Assembly (NCBI GenBank): GCA_020199995.1
Contig: JAIVJM010000223.1
Span: forward strand, 1 to 34,677
Length of the DNA stretch: 34,677 bases
DNA from: Acidobacteriota bacterium
GTDB lineage: Bacteria > Acidobacteriota > Blastocatellia > Pyrinomonadales > Pyrinomonadaceae
Direction of reading: 5' to 3'
Positions within the stretch are counted from its first letter, which is position 1, and the number at the start of each line of letters is the position of its first letter. Below, one piece after another: positions 28,993 to 34,677 of this stretch. A program made the position numbers and the translations under genes. A model generated the notes under the pieces. It was not told the origin of the DNA and did not search any database. It worked only from the letters and a program-made list of their open reading frames with translations.

Positions 28993-29085
28993 GAGGAAGG
29001 CAAAAGAAACAAGGTAAAAAGCCAAAGAAAGAACCCGTCTTCTGTTCTTCCTTTTGCCTTTTACCTTTTTACTTTCGCCTTCCTC
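28993..29085. repeat. Heptamer-armed inverted repeat between the VWA and PilT-like genes
   Basis: Arms of 41 nt, 28993-29033 and 29045-29085, are complementary with about seven mismatches around an 11-nt loop. The left arm reads as 7-nt units aaggcaa, aagaaac, aaggtaa, aaagcca and aagaaag. Its outer end lies 27 nt upstream of the VWA start, and the other end lies next to the PilT-like stop codon. This is a further unit family with the same period. Confidence 0.85.
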
Positions 29086-29086
29086 T

Positions 29087-29998
29087 TTACTCGATCTGGT
29101 CGAGCATCGAGTTGCCTGAGGCCGGCGGCGAAGGTTTCTTGACCGACTCGGTGACGCCGCCCATGTCGCTCAGGCGCAGGAGCATGTTGCCGTGGTTGGT
29201 GGCGTACGAGACTCCCTCGTCCTTACTGACGACGCCGGTGCGGATCAGTTTTTCGATGACGCCGTCGAAGGTCTGCATACCTTCGAGCTCGCCCTGCTCC
29301 ATCGCATCCACCAGTGACCTTCCGTCGGCCTCGCCACGCTCCATATACTCGCGCGTGCGCGCGGTGGATTTGAGAATCTCGATGGCGGCGACGCGCCCCT
29401 CCTCGTCGGCGCGCGGCAGCAGGCGTTGCGAGACGATGAAGCGGAAGGTCTGCGCGAGCCGCGTGCGGATTGACTGCTCCTCGCTCTTGGGGAAGACGCC
29501 GATGATGCGGTCAACCGTCTTCGAGGAGTCAATCGTGTGCAGGGTCGAGAGCACGAGGTGGCCAGTCTCCGCCGCTTCGAGCGCGACCTCAATCGTTTCC
29601 CGGTCGCGCATCTCGCCGACGAGGATTACCTTCGGGGCCTGGCGGAGCGCGGCTCGCAGCGCGAGCGCGAAGCTCGGCGTGTCTGAGTGCAGCTCGCGCT
29701 GGTGGATGGTCGAGTTCTTGTGCATGTGCAGGAACTCGATGGGGTCTTCGATGGTGATGATGTGGTAGGCCTTCGCCTCGTTAATGAGGTCAATGACGGC
29801 GGCGAGCGTCGAGGACTTGCCGCTGCCCGTCGGCCCCGTCACGAGCACGAGCCCGTTCTTGATGCCGACAATCTCCCTGAGCACTTCCGGCAGGTTGAAG
29901 TCGCTCCACTGCGGTGGGCGCTGCGGGATGAAATTGAGCTGGGGCGCGGGCGTCGCGGGCGACGGCGTCGCTCCGGCGTGTGTCTCTGTAGTGCTCAT
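29087..29998 (-). CDS. PilT-like type IV pilus retraction ATPase lacking its N-terminal domain
   Basis: PilT/PilU hexamers power retraction of type IV pili at the inner membrane. The C-terminal ATPase domain is complete: Walker A GPTGSGKSS (residues 55-63), the Asp box ITIEDPIEFLH, the Walker B region ILVGEMRDRETI, and the His box TGHLVLSTLHT. The end (ATNHGNMLLRLS) is closer to PilU-like forms. The usual N-terminal PAS-like domain of about 100 residues is missing. After a short Thr/Ala/Pro leader (about 1-20) the protein enters directly at FIPQRPPQWSDFNLPEVL, the start of the ATPase. ATG 29998 has ggag upstream. The product is 303 aa versus about 350-380. Confidence 0.85.
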   Translation of the reverse strand: MSTTETHAGATPSPATPAPQLNFIPQRPPQWSDFNLPEVLREIVGIKNGLVLVTGPTGSGKSSTLAAVIDLINEAKAYHIITIEDPIEFLHMHKNSTIHQRELHSDTPSFALALRAALRQAPKVILVGEMRDRETIEVALEAAETGHLVLSTLHTIDSSKTVDRIIGVFPKSEEQSIRTRLAQTFRFIVSQRLLPRADEEGRVAAIEILKSTARTREYMERGEADGRSLVDAMEQGELEGMQTFDGVIEKLIRTGVVSKDEGVSYATNHGNMLLRLSDMGGVTESVKKPSPPASGNSMLDQIE

Positions 29999-30343
29999 CG
30001 AAAATATTGCTCCGGATAAAGATGTCGGCGGCGAGAGGCGGCCCTGGCCGGGGACGCAAGTGAACCCCGCGGCCCTTCACTAACTCTAAGATGACAAAGG
30101 CTGAGCGGAATGGCAAGCGTGGGACGGGATGAAGCTTGCCCGGCAACTAATTAACTGCCGCCCCGCTCGCCCGCGGGCGAGCGGGGCGGCAATGTTTCCG
30201 TGACTAGTCGTAACCGAAAAGAAACGGGAAGTGCAAACAACCGTGCCCCGCAGGGCGTACATCACAATGGCAGCAAGTCGCGGGGCGCGTTTCGCCGTTT
30301 GTGGAAGTTCGTTCCCGCTCAAGTGGAAGGAGGCGCTTTCGAG
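29999..30343. other. Gap between the divergent PilT-like gene and the 85-aa gene
   Basis: This 345-nt stretch holds no convincing gene. It contains the 34-nt palindrome described separately, and ggaaggagg at 30325-30333, which serves the 85-aa gene. The genes on either side point away from each other, so promoters for both should lie here, but I see no hexamer pair close to consensus. Small open frames in it have no recognisable similarity. Confidence 0.5.
30157..30190. repeat. 34-nt perfect GC palindrome
   Basis: The half-site gccgccccgctcgcccg is followed by its exact complement, with no loop. It lies between two divergently oriented genes, so it is not an obvious terminator. It could be an operator, a terminator of an unseen small transcript, or a leftover of a palindromic element. 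Confidence 0.75.
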
Positions 30344-30601
30344 ATGGCGACATACAGAGACCCGGTGAGAGTCTTCGCCCCGCTGGAAGTGATCGAGCGC
30401 CTGCTGGAAATACGCTCTGAGGCAGGCCACTCTCCTGCGATCTTTATGCGCTCGGCGGACGACCTGGCGGCGTACTTCGATGCCTACGGCTTCGACGTCT
30501 ACGCCTTCTCCGATGCCGAGTCGGAATTCAACTACGGCAAATACCGCGCGTCGCTCGCGCCCGGCGGCGACCACGCCCACGAATCAATAACGGCGCACTG
30601 A
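30344..30601 (+). CDS. Hypothetical small protein (85 aa)
   Basis: I do not recognise this family. The product is soluble, acidic and aromatic-rich. An N-terminal strand-like part (TYRDPVRVFAPLEVIERLLEI) leads to a DDLAAYFDAYGFDVYAF segment. It has no signal peptide or membrane segment. ATG 30344 is chosen because ggaaggagg lies about 10 nt upstream; a longer reading from 30200 has no support. The codon use fits the neighbourhood, and a clear terminator follows, so the gene is likely real. Confidence 0.6.
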   Translation: MATYRDPVRVFAPLEVIERLLEIRSEAGHSPAIFMRSADDLAAYFDAYGFDVYAFSDAESEFNYGKYRASLAPGGDHAHESITAH

Positions 30602-30607
30602 AGGAAA

Positions 30608-30691
30608 GTAAGCAGTAAGCATTAAAAAGAGAAAGGCAGCATGGTTGCGAGACGACCGGCTGCCTTTTTTTCTTAACTGCTTACCGCTTAC
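30608..30691 (+). terminator. Heptamer arms around a rho-independent terminator
   Basis: The outer arms are gtaagcagtaagca (30608-30621) and tgcttaccgcttac (30678-30691). Inside, aaaggcagc (30632-30640) pairs with gctgccttt (30659-30667) and leads into a run of Ts. The inner part is a standard terminator for the 85-aa gene. Further 7-nt units continue to the right, close to the end of the phosphatase gene. This is the third site with gtaagca units. Confidence 0.75.
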
Positions 30692-30721
30692 CGCTTACTG
30701 CACATTGTTACTGCTCCCTGT

Positions 30722-32035
30722 TTACAATGCTTTGACCACGACGAACGTCACGTCGTCGCTCGCGCCGCGCCCGCCCGACCACTCGAAGATGTCGTTGTAG
30801 ATGAAGTCAATCATGTCGCGGGCGCTCTTGTCGCGGGCGGCGCGCACGGCCTCGACCAGACGTTCGCGCCCGTACTCCTCTTCGCCGGGGCTCTGGGCCT
30901 CGGTCGCGCCGTCGGTGTAGAGCACCAGAATCTGGCCCGAGTCGATGGGCAGATAATACTCGTAATAGCGCGTGTCACGGAACATGCCGAGCGGGAGCCC
31001 GCCCTGCTCGATAAAGCGCGCGCGCCCGTCTTTTTCGACGATGACCGGCGGGTTGTGCCCGGCGTTGACGAAGGCCAGCGTGTGGTTCGTCGCGTCGAGC
31101 ATACCGTAGAAGGCCGTCACGAACTGGTGCTGCTCGATGGTCTCCCAGAGGAGGAAGTTGACCTTCCCCATCCCCACATTCGGGGCGTAGCCGATGCGGA
31201 TCGCGGCGCGCAAAGATGCGCGCAGGAAGGCCATCAGCAGCGAGGCCGGGACGCCCTTCCCCGACACGTCGGCGATGACGAGTCCGAGGTGGTCGTCGTA
31301 GATTTTGACGAAGTCGTAGTAGTCGCCCGAGACTTCTTCGGTCGAGAAGTTGTAGGCGCTGATGTCGAAGCCTTCGAGCAGGGGGTCGCGCGGCGGGAGC
31401 AGGGAGAGCTGCACCTGACGGGCGACTTCGAGCTGCGCTTCGAGGCGCTTCTTCTCGACGAGCTGTTCGTGCAGCATCGCCTTCTCGGCGATGATCGCGA
31501 CCTGCGAGGCGAGGAGCAGGAGCAACTGCTGGTCGTCCTCGGAGTAGGCGTTGAGGTCGTCGGATTCGAGGTCAAAGACGCCAATCACTTCGTCGTTCGA
31601 GATGATCGGCGCGATCATCTCGGAGCGCGTCTCCCGGCGCGCGTTGTAGTAGCGCGGGTCGGCGCGCACGTCCGGCACGATGAGCGCCTCGCCCGTCTCC
31701 GCGACGGTGCCGATGAGCCCCTCGCCCAGCTTGAGGTTGAGCTCCATCATCTCTTCGATGTCATAGCCGCGCACGGCCTCAGCGTGAAAGGTGGCGGCGG
31801 TCACGAACTCCGCCGCGGCGCGGGGCTCCGTGCCCTGCACCTTGCGCTTGATGATGTAGATGCCCGCGGCGTCGTAAGGGAGCAGCGAGTCAAGCGTGTC
31901 CATCACCTGCGCCAGAACCTCTTCGAGGTTGAGCGAGCGGCTGATCTTTTTCGTGATGTCGAGCAGCAGGCGCAGCTTATCCGTCACGGTCAGCCCCGCC
32001 GAAGGGGCCTTCGTCCTGATGTGCTCGTCGGCCAT
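30722..32035 (-). CDS. GAF domain and PP2C-type (SpoIIE/RsbU) serine phosphatase
   Basis: The 437-aa product has an N-terminal helical leader, a GAF domain (about 40-185, with LGEGLIGTVAETGEALIVPDVRADPRYY), and a signalling helix (about 190-210) with EVARQVQLSLLPP. The PP2C-type phosphatase domain follows, with EVSGDYYDF, VIADVSGKGVPASLLMA, FVNAGHNPP and LYTDGATEA. The metal-binding aspartates are present. Such enzymes dephosphorylate anti-sigma antagonist proteins in partner-switching pathways. No antagonist or anti-sigma gene is adjacent, so the partner is unknown. ATG 32035 lies 9 nt after a perfect -10 hexamer, which implies a leaderless or nearly leaderless mRNA. Confidence 0.93.
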   Translation of the reverse strand: MADEHIRTKAPSAGLTVTDKLRLLLDITKKISRSLNLEEVLAQVMDTLDSLLPYDAAGIYIIKRKVQGTEPRAAAEFVTAATFHAEAVRGYDIEEMMELNLKLGEGLIGTVAETGEALIVPDVRADPRYYNARRETRSEMIAPIISNDEVIGVFDLESDDLNAYSEDDQQLLLLLASQVAIIAEKAMLHEQLVEKKRLEAQLEVARQVQLSLLPPRDPLLEGFDISAYNFSTEEVSGDYYDFVKIYDDHLGLVIADVSGKGVPASLLMAFLRASLRAAIRIGYAPNVGMGKVNFLLWETIEQHQFVTAFYGMLDATNHTLAFVNAGHNPPVIVEKDGRARFIEQGGLPLGMFRDTRYYEYYLPIDSGQILVLYTDGATEAQSPGEEEYGRERLVEAVRAARDKSARDMIDFIYNDIFEWSGGRGASDDVTFVVVKAL

Positions 32036-32044
32036 AAGCGAATG

Positions 32045-32050
32045 ATTATA
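32045..32050 (-). promoter_or_regulatory. -10 element of the GAF-PP2C gene
   Basis: On the - strand the hexamer tataat ends 9 nt before the ATG. Transcription starting 6-7 nt downstream of it would leave at most about three untranslated bases. The -35 position falls in a repeat arm and does not match the consensus, so the promoter may depend on its -10 only. Confidence 0.5.
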
Positions 32051-32053
32051 GCA

Positions 32054-32182
32054 AAGGATGAAGGATGAGGAAGAAACGATGAAGTCAGCAACGCAGCACG
32101 CGGAATGAAATACAGAAGCCTTTTATCTTTCAGTTCATCGTTCATCGCTGCGGACTTCCTTCTTCATCCCTCATCCCTCATC
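32054..32182. repeat. Heptamer-armed inverted repeat between the phosphatase and primase-like genes
   Basis: The left side has units aaggatg, aaggatg and aggaag (from 32054), and the right side has the complementary tcatccc, tcatccc and tcatcgc (to about 32182). A weaker inner arm pairs cgatgaa with ttcatcg. The right arm encodes the final residues and stop codon of the primase-like gene on the - strand. The stem is less perfect than at 14333-14415. Confidence 0.7.
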
Positions 32183-33318
32183 GCTTCCAGCGCCGTTTCG
32201 GCCAGCAGCTCGAACTCCAGCGCCGCCGCGGGGTGCTGGCGGAAGAAGTCGTTGACGTCGGCGGGGAGGTTGAGGACGGCGAGGCCGGAGCCTCGGCGCG
32301 CGAACATCTCGCGGTAGCGGGCGGCGGCGCGGCGACCGGCGTCGTCGGGGTCGAGCGCAGCGACGACGCGGAAGCGAGCGAGCGGCGCGAGCCATTCATC
32401 CTTGAGGCCGCCCGCGCCGACCAGCCCGACGGCGTGGAAGCCGTGCGCCGTGAGTGTCAGGGTGTCGGTGAAGCCCTCGACGAGGTGGACGACCGAGCCG
32501 CTCGGAAGATTGCGAAGCGCGTCGAGGTTGTAGAGCGAGGGGACGGGGCCGCGCATGTTGTGCCAGCGCGGCTCGACGCCCGAGGCGGTCGTACGCGCCT
32601 GAAGGTAGACGGCGCGGCCCTCGACGAGGAACGGAAAAAGGAGCCGGTGGCGGTAGAACGTCAAGTGCTCTTTGCGGTTGAAGAGTCCGCCGCGCTGGAG
32701 CGTTTCGAGCGGAAAACAATCGAGCATCCGGCGCATCACGCGGCGGTAGGCGCGGCGCGGGAAGTAAGCGAGCCCCGCGCCCCGCGCTGTCCGCGAATCA
32801 ATCCCGCGCCGCGCGAGGTAGTTCAAGCCCTCCAACTGCTCCTCTTCGCGGCACACCTCCAAAAAGCTCTCGCAGACGGCGTGCGTGCGCCCCTCGTCGA
32901 GCGGCGCGAAGTCTCCGGCCTCCTCAACCGCCGACTCCGCGTCGGGCGCAGACGCCGCGGCCAGCGAAGGCCGGCGCGCGCCGCCGCCCTCCTCGCCAAT
33001 GCCCAACTCACGCGCCAGCAGCCGGACGGCCTCGGCGAAAGTGACGCCGTGCATGAGCTGGTAAAACGTGAGCGCGTCGCCGCCCTCGTCGCGCGAGAAG
33101 CAGTTGAAGAGTCCCTGCTGCAAATCTACGGAAAGACTCGGGTGGCCTCTGCCGCTGTGCGCGTGCGCGGGGATGGGACAGAGCGCCTGGAGGCGCGCCC
33201 CCGTCTGTCGCGCCTCGGGGCAATAGCGGAGGTAGAAGGAGCGGTACTCGATGCGCCGCTTGACCTCGTCGCGCAGCTCAAGCCAACGCTGGAGCGGCCC
33301 TTCGCCCTCTCGACTCAT
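32164..33318 (-). CDS. Primase-like protein with degenerate CHC2 finger and Toprim domain
   Basis: The 384-aa product has a CHC2-type zinc module near residues 40-85 (ALCPIPAH, then LFNCFSRDEGGDALTFYQ). The first cysteine and a histidine are kept, but the final cysteine of the CFGCG motif is replaced (CFSRD). A middle domain with LARRGIDSRTARGAGLAYF and LFPFLVEGRAVYLQARTT resembles the DnaG catalytic core. The Toprim part shows VEGFTDTLTL and ALDPDDAGR, then NDFF. It is shorter than chromosomal DnaG (about 600 aa) and has no helicase-binding tail. It may be a phage- or plasmid-type primase or a nuclease-like Toprim protein. The last residues (AMRDEG) come from a repeat. Confidence 0.75.
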   Translation of the reverse strand: MSREGEGPLQRWLELRDEVKRRIEYRSFYLRYCPEARQTGARLQALCPIPAHAHSGRGHPSLSVDLQQGLFNCFSRDEGGDALTFYQLMHGVTFAEAVRLLARELGIGEEGGGARRPSLAAASAPDAESAVEEAGDFAPLDEGRTHAVCESFLEVCREEEQLEGLNYLARRGIDSRTARGAGLAYFPRRAYRRVMRRMLDCFPLETLQRGGLFNRKEHLTFYRHRLLFPFLVEGRAVYLQARTTASGVEPRWHNMRGPVPSLYNLDALRNLPSGSVVHLVEGFTDTLTLTAHGFHAVGLVGAGGLKDEWLAPLARFRVVAALDPDDAGRRAAARYREMFARRGSGLAVLNLPADVNDFFRQHPAAALEFELLAETALEAMRDEG

Positions 33319-33396
33319 GCCTTTGAAACTAAACGATGGGCGGCAAAAATGGAAGGCTGAGTCCGGCGACAGAGGGGCCGCGCGCGCGCGCCGCCG

Positions 33397-33468
33397 CCCG
33401 CGTCAAGAAGGAAAGAGAGCGGCTGCCGACACCGACCGGCAGCCGCTCTCTTTCCTTCTTGACGCGGG
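33397..33468 (-). terminator. 32-bp perfect hairpin after the ImmA/IrrE-like gene
   Basis: Arms 33397-33428 and 33437-33468 pair perfectly around an 8-nt loop (acaccgac). On the - strand it begins 11 nt after the stop codon of the ImmA/IrrE-like gene and lies upstream of the primase-like start. It should insulate the two genes. Its length far exceeds what termination needs. Confidence 0.85.
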
Positions 33469-33478
33469 CAATCAATGA

Positions 33479-34150
33479 TTAACTCTGCGTCCGTGCGCCC
33501 GCGGCCTTCAGATAGCCGTTGCGCCGTGCGAGCCGTGCGGCGTCCTCTTCCGGGTGACCCTCTCGATACTCGGCCCACAGACGGCAGACCTTCAGACGAT
33601 ACTCGACCAGCTCGCGGCTGACGTTGAAGTGGCGCGCCATCTCGATCGAGGTCTGGCCGCGCCGCATCAACTGCCGGAGCCCCGCGTAAGGGACGAGCGA
33701 CGCCGCGCCCACCGCGTAAGCCGCCTCCTCGTCCGCCTCGTTATAATCGCGTGCGACCGTCTTCCCCTGCTTGTTCTGCGCCACGATGGAGAGGCGGTTC
33801 GCCTTGTGGCCGAGGAAGACGTGACAGACCTCCTCCATCAGCGTCGCGTTATTGCGCGCCCTGCCGTGCTTCGGGTTAAGGATCACCACCCGCCATCCGT
33901 TCGGCAGGGGCCGCGAGCAAGTCCCGCCCGACCAATCGTTCATCCCCGCCCCCAGAAGATGCTCGCGCGTCTCTTCAGAGAGCCCGCCGATCTGCTCGAA
34001 GTCCACCACGAAAAGCTTCGCGAAGTAAGCCAGCTCGAAGGGATCGAGCGGCTCGTCGTCCCGGCGCAGCCCGGCGAAATCGCGCAGCCCCAGCGCGCGA
34101 ATCTCGTACTGTCTCCCCTTAAATGTCGGCGGCAGCTTCTCCGTGTCCAC
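33479..34150 (-). CDS. ImmA/IrrE-like (COG2856) protein with altered zinc motif
   Basis: The 223-aa product resembles the ImmA/IrrE metallopeptidase family, which cleaves phage or damage-response repressors. The catalytic helix reads LMEEVCHVFLGHKA: EEVCH (residues 106-110) stands where HExxH is expected, so the first histidine is replaced by glutamate. A downstream NEADEEAAYAVGAASLVP segment matches the second helix of the family. The C-terminal part has a helix-turn-helix-like stretch (about 165-190, TSIEMARHFNVSRELVEYRL). The start GTG lies 6 nt after a perfect -10 hexamer, which suggests leaderless initiation. It may be an inactive or differently liganded member. Confidence 0.7.
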   Translation of the reverse strand: MDTEKLPPTFKGRQYEIRALGLRDFAGLRRDDEPLDPFELAYFAKLFVVDFEQIGGLSEETREHLLGAGMNDWSGGTCSRPLPNGWRVVILNPKHGRARNNATLMEEVCHVFLGHKANRLSIVAQNKQGKTVARDYNEADEEAAYAVGAASLVPYAGLRQLMRRGQTSIEMARHFNVSRELVEYRLKVCRLWAEYREGHPEEDAARLARRNGYLKAAGARTQS

Positions 34151-34156
34151 GTCTCG

Positions 34157-34162
34157 ATTATA
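34157..34162 (-). promoter_or_regulatory. -10 element of the ImmA/IrrE-like gene
   Basis: On the - strand tataat ends 6 nt before the GTG start, so transcription would begin at the start codon itself. No good -35 is visible 16-18 nt upstream. The arrangement resembles that before the GAF-PP2C gene. Confidence 0.5.
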
Positions 34163-34204
34163 CCTGCCCCGGCAAGGTGTTTCACTTATTTAACCGCTGA
34201 AGAC

Positions 34205-34244
34205 GGAAGAAGCGGCCCGCCGCCGCCGACGGGCCGCTTCTTCC
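34205..34244 (-). terminator. Hairpin after the VOC gene
   Basis: Fifteen-base arms ggaagaagcggcccg (34205-34219) and cgggccgcttcttcc (34230-34244) are perfectly complementary around a 10-nt loop. It lies 16 nt past the stop codon of the VOC-family gene on the - strand, so it is most likely its terminator. No long T-run follows. Confidence 0.75.
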
Positions 34245-34260
34245 GCATGGGTCACAGGCT

Positions 34261-34677
34261 TCACGCACTGGCCTGATGAGCTGCGGCAGCGCGCCGCTCC
34301 ATCTCTTCGGGCATCACGTCCTCGACGTGTGTGGCAATGTACCAGGAGTGGCCGAAGGGGTCATCAACCCCGCCCGTCCGGTCGCCGTAGAATTGATCCT
34401 TGATTGGCCTCACCAGCTTCCCGCCAGCAGCGACCGCCCGACTCACCACCGCGTCCACGTCCTCGACGTAGAGCATGAGGGTCACCGGCGTGCCGCCGAG
34501 GGACTGCGCGCTACGGTGGACCGTCTCCGGGCACTCGTCGGCGAGCATCATGATCGAGTCGCCGATCTTCAACTCGGCGTGGCCGACCTTGCCGCCGGGC
34601 TCGCCCATGCGCATTATCTCAGTCGCGCCGAACGCCTCCTTATAAAACTCGATGGCCCGCGCCGCGCCGTCAACGAT
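34261..34677 (-). CDS. VOC family (PhnB-like glyoxalase/bleomycin-resistance fold) protein, cut by the window edge
   Basis: The visible part is 138 residues and the frame stays open to the last base, so the N-terminus lies outside the window. At the edge it reads IVDGAARAIEFYKEAFGATE, the usual start of the first beta-alpha-beta unit of PhnB-like proteins. It continues with MRMGEPGGKVGHAELKIGDS, LMLYVEDVDAVVSRAVAAGG and DPFGHSWYIATHVEDV. The last motif and the GVDDPFGH pattern are typical. These proteins bind a metal between paired modules and act on varied small molecules; the substrate cannot be told. The ATG at 34614 is internal and should not be taken as the start. Confidence 0.9.
   Translation of the reverse strand: MVDGAARAIEFYKEAFGATEIMRMGEPGGKVGHAELKIGDSIMMLADECPETVHRSAQSLGGTPVTLMLYVEDVDAVVSRAVAAGGKLVRPIKDQFYGDRTGGVDDPFGHSWYIATHVEDVMPEEMERRAAAAHQASA

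Noticed and set aside
31055-32068. 337-codon + strand frame across the GAF-PP2C gene
   Set aside because: The - strand product matches GAF and SpoIIE-type phosphatase motifs throughout, so the opposite frame is a shadow.

Overview
GC-rich bacterial chromosome, most likely Acidobacteriota (Blastocatellia/Pyrinomonadales-like). This placement is inferred from a VWFA-related acidobacterial-type protein, FecR and FAS1 secreted proteins, a CxxC/carboxypeptidase-regulatory/ankyrin protein, and intergenic DNA crowded with short-period repeats. No ribosomal RNA, tRNA, CRISPR array, transposase or phage structural gene was recognised. Genes are mostly on the + strand up to about 22.9 kb and mostly on the - strand after it, with a 52-nt perfect palindrome at the convergence point.

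Layout: (i) 0.36-4.2 kb holds molybdenum-cofactor genes moeA and moaC around a secreted FAS1 protein, then an M50-like membrane protease and a small hypothetical protein. (ii) 4.5-8.1 kb holds uvrA and a YqeY-family gene. (iii) 8.3-14.4 kb is the translation/transcription cluster rimP-nusA-infB-rbfA, with a good promoter and a hairpin plus T-run in the rimP leader. (iv) 14.4-19.1 kb holds a damaged DHH/DHHA1 phosphoesterase, accD, folC, a pilin-like membrane protein and a NUDIX hydrolase. (v) 19.2-22.9 kb holds a PlsC-like acyltransferase, a CPBP membrane protease and a CrtI-like FAD oxidoreductase. (vi) 22.9-34.7 kb holds mainly envelope and regulatory genes: FecR protein, HEFVH metallopeptidase, ankyrin protein, VWA protein, PilT-like ATPase, GAF-PP2C phosphatase, a primase-like CHC2/Toprim protein, an ImmA/IrrE-like protein and a VOC protein cut by the window edge.

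Two features stand out. First, about ten gene junctions carry long inverted repeats whose arms are tandem 7- or 8-nt units. The sequences differ from site to site, but the architecture is the same. They often start inside the stop codon of the upstream gene and take the place of the Shine-Dalgarno region of the downstream gene. A separate GGGGC-GAAAGAAT palindrome family is nested inside two of them. Second, several conserved genes lack a block that their families normally have: the middle of moeA, the 5' end of infB, the DHH-DHHA1 linker of the phosphoesterase (with a frameshift), and the N-terminal domain of the PilT-like ATPase. Either this genome has real deletions or the assembly drops 0.1-0.3 kb segments; reads would decide.
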